A stretch of DNA of 64,000 nt. Origin: Mesostigma viride. Taxonomy: Eukaryota > Streptophyta > Mesostigmatophyceae > Mesostigmatales > Mesostigmataceae. The stretch is from the NCBI GenBank assembly GCA_009746045.1, contig RPFO01001919.1:62001-126000 (forward strand), read 5' to 3'. The notes beneath the pieces were generated by a model that worked only from the letters and a program-made list of their open reading frames with translations, was not told the origin of the DNA and did no database searches. The position numbers and the translations under genes are program-made. Shown one piece after another: positions 56,138 to 64,000 of the stretch; positions within the stretch are counted from its first letter, which is position 1, and every line of letters begins with the position of its first letter.

Positions 56138-57766
56138 GAAAATACGTCTGCAGCTCCGGCTGCAGCTTCGCCATCAGGGCCGGAAGGCAGTGGTGACACT
56201 AGTCGCGCACTGGTGGTCGCCCAGAACCCTCCCGGGCTTTCCTCGCCCTCTGCATCGCCTGACCCAAAGCGCAGTCGCCCAGGCGAACCTGGCTGGTCTG
56301 AGCGTGATTTTGACGTTGATAGGCTCTTTACCACATTCGACGCCAACAGGCCTGCCTTTTTCGACATGCCACCCATCAATTAAGATACTGGAGCTCGTGT
56401 TTTACAGGTCCGACACGCCTCACTGCTGGCCCTGTGCCAGCAACTCCATTTCAACACCCAGTTTTTCCGCAACGGAGCTGACGGCCGGTATTCCCACCGC
56501 TTATCAGACTCGTCGACCAACCTGGCCGGCTGGTCTCGCCCCCGCCTTCAGCTCGCAGCTCTCTTTACCCTCACTAAGCGCTCGCGGGCGAGGACCTTCT
56601 GCACCCCGCCCCCATTACCGAATCCACCTTCGTCCACCACCTCCACGCCGCCCTCTCACAGCACGTGACGCCCATTGCTGCAGATGTGGCAGCCGTGGGT
56701 CGCACGCTGGCTGCTGAGCTCCCCACCATCCCCACCGCCACCGCCGCCCTCCTCGCCTCCACCGCCCCCCCCCCCCCTCCGCCTCCACCGACTCCATCAC
56801 CGCCCAGCTCCGCGACATCGACCAGCGATCGACAACGCCATCGCTATCGAGGTTCTGCAGAACACCGCAGGCCTCACCGCCCAGGCGGTGAAGGACATTG
56901 CCGCCAAGCCAGCCCCGGCTGGCCTGGCCGGCGAAGCTCCTCCCATCACTACCTGGGCGGACATGCTTAAGCAACACACCACCTCCACCATGCACCTCCG
57001 CCGTCGCAGCCCAGCTCCAACGGCAGACGCTTGACCTCCGCGAGGAGGCCGAGCTCGCCAAGCGCAGCCTCAACGTCATTGTCAAGAACTTCGACATGGA
57101 GGAAGGTGAGAATTCCGAGAAGCTTACGCGTGCGTTTGAGAGAGGAATCCTTGGTCGCATGGGTCTTAATGGTGAGATCGACCTGGTCGCCCACCGCCTT
57201 CCCCGCGCGCGGGGTAAGGCAGGGGCGCCCCGGCTCCTTCTCACCTTTAAGAACCCGGCGGACAAGATTTCTTTTCTCCGACGCCGCAAGCGGCTCGAGA
57301 AGACTCTCTTCACCCTTGACGACGACTTGACCCTGGCGCAGCAACAACGGCGACGGGAGCTATGGCCGACCTACCTCCAGCTCCGGCAGACCAAGGCGGG
57401 GCAGCCGGTGTACTGGAAGGGGGCGGCCATCTACGTCGGCCACAAGCCCTGGCATGCGACCCCCGGCCGCAGCCCTAGCGACTCCAGACCGCCCCAGCTT
57501 AGGGGAATAGCAGTAGTAGTGTAGAATAGATAGACCGTGGCCATGTACATGTACGCCTCCTACAGGCACTATACCAGCTGAGCCACGAGCATTATTTAAC
57601 CATGCATGTACATGTGTGCCTATGATGTGCCACACTCCAGATGATGCCTAGTTTTATTTAGTTATGCTGTGCCCATGCAGAGAGCTGCTCTCTGCTGAGA
57701 TGCCACGCTCTAGTTTTTGTATAGCCATGATGATCTTCCCCCACATGGCATTAATTAATTAATTAT
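56138..57766 (+). pseudogene. degenerate ORF1 LINE unit, copy 4
   Basis: Begins inside ORF1 (AAAATACGTCTGCAGC) and has lost the 5' region. Several frame breaks occur before ~56880; from there to 57505 the frame is nearly intact (EEAELAKRSLNVIVKNFDME ... KRLEKTLFTLDDDLTLAQQQ). The 3' region runs to an ATTAATTA tail near 57765. Confidence 0.8.
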
Positions 57767-58218
57767 CAACATCACTCCGTTGGGAGTAAATGTAGCACAT
57801 ATCCCTGAGAAGGGGCATATGGCTTTTAATACATTCTAGGCTACTTCATACAAGGGTGGGAATGTAAGCTACCCCTGCTCTAGGTGCCTCAAGGGCACCG
57901 GCACCACCATGCTGTCTCAGGTTCAACCCAACTACTAAGGGGATCCTGGCATGCACGGGGGAGGAAGATCATTATGGCTATACAAAAACTAGAGCGTGGC
58001 ATCTCAGCAGAGAGCAGCTCTCTGCATGGGCACAGCATAACTAAATAAAACTAGGCATCATCTGGAGTGTGGCACAGCATAGGCACACATCAGGTACATG
58101 GTTAAATAATGCTCGTGGCTCATGCAGCTGGTATATAGTGCCTGTAGGAGGCGTACATGTACATGGCCACGGTCTATCTATTCTACACTATACTACTGCT
58201 GTATTCCCCTAAGCTGGG
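57767..58218 (-). mobile_element. LINE 3'-end fragment, minus strand
   Basis: Reverse copy of the 3' untranslated region, from the end of ORF1 (GCCCCAGCTTAGGGGAATAC, reversed) to the ACTCC/GGAGT hairpin at ~57775. Confidence 0.8.
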
Positions 58219-58460
58219 GCGTCTGGAGTCCACATGGCATGCTCCCCCCTTACCCGGTCATAGCGTGATAGACCATGAGGGTGCAGGTGCCCTGGTGCAC
58301 CTAGAGCAGGGGTAGCTTACATTCCCTTCCTTAATTGCATGAAGTAGCCTAGAATGTACTAAAAGCCATATGCCCCTTCTCATGCAGGGATATGTGCTAC
58401 ATTTACTCCCAACGGAGTGATGTTGATAATTAATTAATTAATTAATCCCCACGGAGGTAT
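58219..58460 (+). mobile_element. LINE 3'-end fragment, plus strand
   Basis: Mirrors the previous fragment; ends ACTCCCAACGGAGTGATGTT then an AATTAATTAATT tail. A further hairpin (TCCCCACGGAGGTATGTTC) follows at 58446-58466. Confidence 0.75.
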
Positions 58461-58639
58461 GTTCATTAATGGCGTTCCGATCGACGTACTAAGATGGTAG
58501 GGGGGACGCCGGGCTGAATTTGGATACATAAATTGATAACGTAGACTGTTAATTGTGTCACGTGGGTATACCAATTAAAGGAACCTTCAACGCAGCTATA
58601 GGCACAAACGAAAATGGCTGACGGCGGTATGGCTGACGG

Positions 58640-60650
58640 CGGAGCTCAGATCTTTTGCGACTGAGCCCCAAATTCGGTCAGACCACTTGCATTCGATGCG
58701 CTTTATTCAGTCAGACGTACACGCCAGTATAATCGGTTACGGCTGAAACGAGGTATTGCCAAAGTTATCACGTGACAAGCAGCTGAGCTATGACGACCCC
58801 AAAAGCAAAACGGGGTTTGGAAAAGGAGCTTACCGGCTCCCAGCCCAACCCACTCGCCATTGATTGTCCTCGCCCAGCCGCCTGGGCTCGCGAATCCACC
58901 GCCAGCAAACCCATCGCCAAGCGCCTCGCCCGAGCCCAAGAAACCCTGCCACGAGCACAAATGGCGAAAGTACCTATACCAGATTACAACCGCTTTTCTT
59001 TCATGCAGCGACTGGATGCAATTGACCAACGACGAACTAATGCGTCGAAATTATTAGTGCGTTTCTTAGCCCAGGAACGCAAGCTCCGTGGGCCCACAGG
59101 GCCCATCCCTGACCAGAACCTGGAGAGGTTCTTTGCCAGGGGAGACCACCGCATCGCTATCCTGTGCAGCCACTTCCAGCTCACTGAAGCCGCCATCATC
59201 GCTCAGCTCCGCACCCCAGCCCATGCAGCCTGCGCGGCCGGCAGCCCCATCGGCTCCCTCCCTCTGCAACTAGGATGACATCCGCGCAGTGCTGGAGGAG
59301 CACGTGACCTCCAGGGCCGCTGGCCGAGAAGCTGACATCGCGCTGAACATGTGCAACGCTCTACACGGTGGAGGCCCGGGTCTCCATGCAATGTGGAAAC
59401 CAAGGTCGTCCACAATTAGCTCCAGCCCCAGTTCACGACGCTGCACACCGCGGCGCAAGCTTCGGAAACGCATGCTGCACTTGTCTCTCGCCAGGTGGAG
59501 GGCAAGTGCGGCATGCGCTCATGAAGAAGCTTGAGGCCATCACCGCCCACACCGAGGCCCTGCATGGCCACACAGGTCCCCAAGATAGCGGAGCAGACGG
59601 CCACCATTGCATCCCAGCCACCCCGGCAGGATGCTGGGGACCCGCCCGCCGCTCTGTATGCGGACCTGCTGCGGTCAGCGACCGCCTCCACCACCGACGT
59701 ACGCCATCGCCACGAAGCTCCATGAGCTGGAGGACCACCGCCAGGCCCAGCAACGGGAGGTCATCGACCGCGCTCGCCGCGAGTGCCGAGTGGTGCTACG
59801 TACATCGCTTCCCCCAGAAGCCAGGTGCATGAGACGTCAACCTCCCTTGCTGACGATCGTTGCTCGAGCTCAAGAACCAGCTTCTTACCCGGCCTCATGG
59901 GCCTGCATGGTAGGTGATGTAGAAGTGCGAGGGTGCCACCGCCTTCCCCACTCACGGGACAAGGCGGCTCCCCCACCAGTCCTGCTCACCTTCCCCTCCA
60001 CTGAGGATAAGCAGCGGTTCCTCTCTCGTCGCAAGAGGTTGCACGACCTCGATCACATGGACGCTGGATCGTGACGACAAGACCCCCCGCTTGACAGCAA
60101 CAGCAGCGACGCGACCTGTGGCCGGAATACCTCCGCCATAAGCAGGACCCCCAGAAGCCCAAGGTGTACTGGAGGGGCGGGGACCTGATGATCAACCACA
60201 AGATGTGGACGCCCCCAGCGGGCTAGAATAGCAATAGCCCTAGCTTGTATCCATTGGAGTCACTGCCACTAATTAAGGCAGCCATGCTTAGAATGTTTGC
60301 CTAGCTGTGCCAACATACCTATAGTCATAGTGTGCCGCCAACACACGGTACACAACCATGCAGCCATAGCCTTAGCCTAGTACAGCCATGCTACGCCCAG
60401 GCTATGTTCAGATTACTTGCCCACGCTACTTGTTATGCCACGCTCACATGGGTCTTATTGCACCCGCAGTTTGCCGGATCGTTAGCATGTCCTTTTAGCT
60501 AGCGCGCCCGAATGCAGCTGTGGCATGCCTCTGGCATGAAGGAGACTGGGGGTCTCTGCCCTTTCTCCTGTTGTGCACACACAGGGATTAAAAGCACTTC
60601 GGTGCTCCGTGACTCCCCAACGGGAGCACGTGTTTGATTAATTAAGTTAA
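58640..60650 (+). pseudogene. diverged ORF1 LINE unit, second subfamily
   Basis: The 5' region resembles those of the other units (GGCTGACGGCGGAGCTCAGA). The start ATG is 58790 (MTTPKAKRGLEKEL). Frame breaks separate pieces matching ORF1: CHRLPHSRDKAAPPPVLLTF near 59940 and, in another frame, QQQQRRDLWPEYLRHKQ near 60090. The 3' region ends with CTCCCCAACGGGAG and an ATTAATT tail. Confidence 0.75.
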
Positions 60651-60799
60651 TTACTTAGGCACATACACAATGAGGAGGGAGTGCGTCCTTTATTCTAACT
60701 GCCCTTAGTGGGCATGCAGGCCGCAGCTAGATCGAGCGCTCTCTCTGCATCATGGTGACAGTGGGCGCAACTGTGGGTGCAATACAACTAGAACTAGCC

Positions 60800-61140
60800 T
60801 GATGCAAAGCATATATATTAAAAATATAATTACTTACAGCAGAGTGAAATCACTCAAACCAAAGCAAACGCCCAGCTATAAACCTATATACAGAGCCATG
60901 TCAAAGCTCTATACTACGATAAGACCAATGGAAACGCCTAACGGGAGGAACCTAATAGCCCTGCTGCACCGCAAAATCAGCCCGCGTACGGCGGAGCATG
61001 ATGTCAGCCATGGCCCGAGTCAGCGCCACCGACAAGCGCTGACGCCAATATGACGTCCAGGTCCGCGCCGACCATGGGGCCCGCTGGCCCTCCAGGTCCA
61101 GCCGGTCCTCCCGGAGCCGGCAACACTCCTTGAAGCATAT
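60800..61140 (-). mobile_element. 5'-truncated LINE (second family), minus-strand copy
   Basis: Near-identical reverse copy of 61768-62105. Its tail faces low coordinates, so it stands head to head with the next copy. Confidence 0.85.
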
Positions 61141-62110
61141 ATATATTGGATTGCTCTTTTCGCGGACCTCAACGCCCAGGGACGTGCGTGGCTGTTCTCG
61201 CTTTCCTTGCGGAGTGTGGGCTCGGCGTACCTTCGTGCTCTTCCCATGGCCCCCCCATTCGCCTTGGCTCCCAGCCACTACTCGGTGGCGCTCCGGCACC
61301 AGCTATTTGCCCCGCAGCCTCTTGTTCCGGCCGGGCGGCCTTGTGGTAGCTGTGGGCAGCCGCTGGATCCCACGGGGACTCACTACCTTGCCTGCATGGG
61401 GGGCCAACAGAATCAGAATTGGTATTTGTATTTGCACACTGTCCTCCTGACGGTGGTGCTCGCCATGATTCGGTCGGTTTTCCCCCACGCGAACATCCGG
61501 TCCGAGGATGCGGATGGCGCTGCCTTCTATTCCCCCAACCACCGGCCTGACATCGTGGTGCTGGACTTTGAGGGGGTGGCCGGCATCTGCTTATCGACGT
61601 TTCGGTGGCGCGGCCCTTGGCTCTTAGCCACGTGGCTGGGGCCTCCCTCACGGCAGGTTACACGGCGGACCGGGCGGAGCGGGCCAAGCTCCTGGCCTAC
61701 GGCGACGTCGGGCACCATCGTGTGGTGCCCTTTGTCCTGGAGGAGTTTGGGGCCATGGGGCCCCTGACCTCCGCCTTCTTCAAGGAGTGTTGCCGGCTCC
61801 GGGAGGACCGGCTGGACCTGGAGGGCCAGCGGGCCCCATGGTCGGCGCGGACCTGGACGTCATATTGGCGTCAGCGCTTGTCGGTGGCGCTGACTCGGGC
61901 CATGGCTGACATCATGCTCCGCCGTACGCGGGCTGATTTTGCGGTGCAGCAGGGCTATTAGGTTCCTCCCGTTAGGAGTTTCCATTGGTCTTATCGTAGT
62001 AGTATAGAGATTTGACATGGCTCTGTATATAGGTTTATAGCTGGGCGTTTGCTTTGGTTTGAGTGATTTCACTCTGCTGTAAGTAATTATATTATTAAAA
62101 TATATATATA
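61141..62110 (+). pseudogene. LINE (second family) C-terminal RT part and 3' end
   Basis: Frame from 61141 includes a zinc-knuckle-like CGSCGQPLDPTGTHYLACMG and RPDIVVLDFEGVAG; after a one-base shift near 61595 it continues (ARPLALSHVAGASLTAGY, KLLAYGDVGHHRVVPFVLEE) to FAVQQGY and TAG at 61961. This C-C-H-C plus PF-x-x-E-x-x-G pattern is typical of the region after the RT in several LINE groups. The 3' tail is ATTATTAAAATATATATAT. Confidence 0.8.
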
Positions 62111-62262
62111 TTCATTGAGAATGATAGATTACGGAGGTGAGATAGGCATGCAACATAAGGAAAAAACCGATAACTGGGAGAATAACCCTGAAGAAATTAA
62201 TAGTAATCTGACACAGACATCCAAGGATCACGCCAGCGGCACAAGGTACAACTAACTATACA

Positions 62263-62515
62263 TCACAAAACTACACGCAGCAACAGCGCTGCCGGCCCAC
62301 CATGCAGGCCTGGAAGGAATCTAGACCGCATGGGTCGCGACAAAGTCGGCCCGGGTGCGGCGGAATAACACATCAGCCACGGTGCGAGTGAGGGCGAGTG
62401 ACAGACGCTGCCGCCAATACGAGGACCACGTGCGGGCCGACCACGGGGCGGTCTGACCCTCGAGGTCGAGGCGGTCTTCACGGCGCTGGCAGCACTCGTG
62501 GAAAAACTCCGAAAT
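62263..62515 (-). mobile_element. diverged 5'-truncated LINE (second family)
   Basis: Minus strand encodes FFHECCQRREDRLDLEGQ ... RTRADFVATHAV, about 75% like the other copies, but with a different 3' region. Confidence 0.75.
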
Positions 62516-62756
62516 ATATATATTTTTAGCCCCTCATTGAGTGACAGGGCCGTGTGGGGTACCGGGAAGCCGTTCTTGAGTGGTATGAATAACTATTTTA
62601 GTGATACGATATTGGGGTTTTGCTACTGGCATCTGTCACAATGCAGCAATGCCTTCCCGACCCCTGCCAACCCTGGCTCAGGGGTCGCGGGGATTTAGGA
62701 TGCCATAGAAATGCTAGCATCCGTCACCGCGTCAACGTGTGATGGTGTTGTTGGTG

Positions 62757-62823
62757 GAATAGGCCTTTTTGCTCAGAGATTTTAGAGGAAGTTCTAAGTA
62801 TATCTGAGCAAAAAGGCCTATTC
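62757..62823. other. perfect 21-bp-stem hairpin
   Basis: The arm 62757-62777 (GAATAGGCCTTTTTGCTCAG plus A) is the exact reverse complement of 62803-62823, with a 25-nt loop. It could be a tiny transposon-derived foldback or a small-RNA precursor. The rest of 62516-62998 has no supported gene. Confidence 0.9.
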
Positions 62824-62998
62824 TGACAGAACCGTCAACCACCACCCCAACCACGCCACACGCCAACCGCGCGCCTGATCGCCTGCGCGTTCCTGCGAAT
62901 TCCTGCGCCGTCGCGGGAGAGGAGCGGAGGATGGCTTGGTGTCACAGCGACACAAAATATCTAATACTATATCACGAGACGCGACGTTATGGGTCTAA

Positions 62999-64000
62999 CT
63001 ATCTGAAATGATAGCCCTCGTCCATGCTTCCCTGCGTCTCGTCCTGGTGGCGGAGTGATGCTAGTTCGGCCTCGTTTCCCCACCAGCCAGGCTGGTACCT
63101 CTCGCAGAAGTCGAGGACATCAGCCTTTGATATTTTTAGGTCCCGCTCCTTCGCATGGTACATCCGCGTGCCTCTTGCTGAAATGTTGAGTGTGCTAGCG
63201 AGTAGGATGTGAATAAGGCTCGAACACTGAGCAAAACTCAGCGTCCCAGCTCCTTCCTTTGCCCTCCTCTGATACCCAAACAATGCACGCACGAATGTTT
63301 GATGCTCCATGATCTCGCGATCGATCCTATTCCCGATCTCGATCGCCTTGTCGCGAGGGATCGTCATGGTCCTGGCACTCTCGCGATCTAGGACGAACTC
63401 CTCTATCCCGCTGCCCCTTAATAGATGTAGAGCAAGCGCGAGAGTCTTCGCGTCACGGCCTGTTTTGTATTCACTGAGGTCAAAGAGCGAATGGGTCTTT
63501 CTCATAGCCTCAAGAACGTTCGCAAGGTACCCTTCCTTGCCCAGTTCTGTCGCTCGCGAGTGCTGCCGGACAGCTCGGTAAACCGTCCGGCATCCGTCAA
63601 TGTCGAGGAGCCCGGCAAGCTCCTTATCTCTATGTTCTCGCGGGATCTGGTAACTGAATTCCGCGAGCTCGTAGACGTTCTTCAGCCTCTTCTCGTACGC
63701 TGACAGAATCTCGCCTGCGTCACACCTGTCCTTAAGTGCGACGTATTCTTCGTGCTCCATGATATAAGCGGCACGCCCCTTGTCCGCATCTTCCAGCTTT
63801 GGCAGCGGTGGGGCGTCGGTGCGATCCACCTTTTCGCCCGTCCTTTCCATCTTTACGTCATAATCCTCTGCTAGCATCCCGATCAGATTCGGCTTGAAGT
63901 GGCTGCGAGAGATTGCCACGTCTTGCAGGTTGCGGCAGAAGAGATTGAGCAATGGCGAGCTCGGGTCGAACTTGCTCTTACCATCTTCACCCCATGAAGC
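62999..64000 (-). CDS. partial unknown protein, at least 333 aa
   Basis: The frame is open to the right edge, so the N-terminus is outside the window; the stop is TAG at 62999-63001. The visible part is mostly helical and charged, with no low complexity. Notable segments: CRNLQDVAISRSHFKPNLIG, SAYEKRLKNVYELAEFSYQI, a Leu-rich segment (KTLALALHLLRGSGIEEFVL) and a Trp-containing C-terminus (ERYQPGWWGNEAELASLR). There is no membrane segment and no motif I recognise. It lies next to LINE debris and could be host or element-derived. Confidence 0.65.
   Translation of the reverse strand, partial: ASWGEDGKSKFDPSSPLLNLFCRNLQDVAISRSHFKPNLIGMLAEDYDVKMERTGEKVDRTDAPPLPKLEDADKGRAAYIMEHEEYVALKDRCDAGEILSAYEKRLKNVYELAEFSYQIPREHRDKELAGLLDIDGCRTVYRAVRQHSRATELGKEGYLANVLEAMRKTHSLFDLSEYKTGRDAKTLALALHLLRGSGIEEFVLDRESARTMTIPRDKAIEIGNRIDREIMEHQTFVRALFGYQRRAKEGAGTLSFAQCSSLIHILLASTLNISARGTRMYHAKERDLKISKADVLDFCERYQPGWWGNEAELASLRHQDETQGSMDEGYHFR

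Noticed and set aside
61133..61150. Twin-priming inversion of one LINE insertion
   Set aside because: The inverted part repeats the 3' end instead of supplying upstream sequence, so two insertions or a duplication fit better.

Overview
This is nuclear DNA from a repeat-rich eukaryote, most likely a microalga or another protist. The evidence is GT-AG introns (one of 114 bp in the gene at 14792-15976, and three in the gene at 30260-36699), TATA promoters, AATAAA-type poly(A) signals, a full RIO2 kinase gene, a protein with receiver-like (two-component) domains, L1-like LINEs and very long microsatellites. I cannot name the species.

Layout. (1) 1-5177: a 16-bp minisatellite, one hypothetical gene (1087-2157, minus), dispersed short repeats and a (GT)n(GAGT)n array. 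(2) 5178-20975: a compact 15.8-kb island of nine intact-looking or nearly intact genes, none recognisable as host housekeeping, flanked on both sides by GAGT arrays in the same orientation. Both edges carry the same inverted motif, CTAC-N8-AAAGTGACCC, exactly where the arrays stop. The genes (called A to I here) run A-, B-, C+, D-, E+, F-, G+, H+, I+. They share strong TATA promoters, CCCGTGG and CGGTTAC motifs, leaders of about 70-80 nt in front of ATG-GCN starts, and a TTTTTAATGAAAA-like 3' element. Products include several cysteine-pair (treble-clef/RING-like) proteins, an acidic zinc protein, coiled-coil proteins and a membrane-anchored phytanoyl-CoA-dioxygenase-like enzyme. No polymerase, capsid, integrase or known transposase was seen. 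I read it as an undescribed gene-rich mobile or virus-derived element inserted in a GAGT microsatellite. (3) 20976-30259: 2 kb of compound microsatellite, a degraded transposase-like stretch, two short TIR elements (one with a clear 8-bp target duplication) and a CACGTG-rich stretch. (4) 30260-36699: a four-exon gene for a 1312-aa protein with two atypical receiver domains; its introns hold microsatellites. (5) 36700-50220: nested transposons, including two nearly identical LINE-derived units that keep only an intact ORF1, and a foldback element interrupted by a 258-bp insertion with a 7-bp duplication. (6) 50266-52290: RIO2. (7) 52291-62510: minisatellite, then dense LINE debris, including the only reverse-transcriptase fragments in the window. 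(8) 62757-64000: a perfect 21-bp-stem hairpin and a partial unknown gene running off the right edge.

Within the island the shared promoter code, the divergent pairs B/C, D/E and F/G that share one motif-rich region each, and the set of putative zinc/acidic regulators suggest a self-contained expression programme. Three of its genes (B, C, H) each need the same one-base correction in a homopolymer run to give a full-length product.
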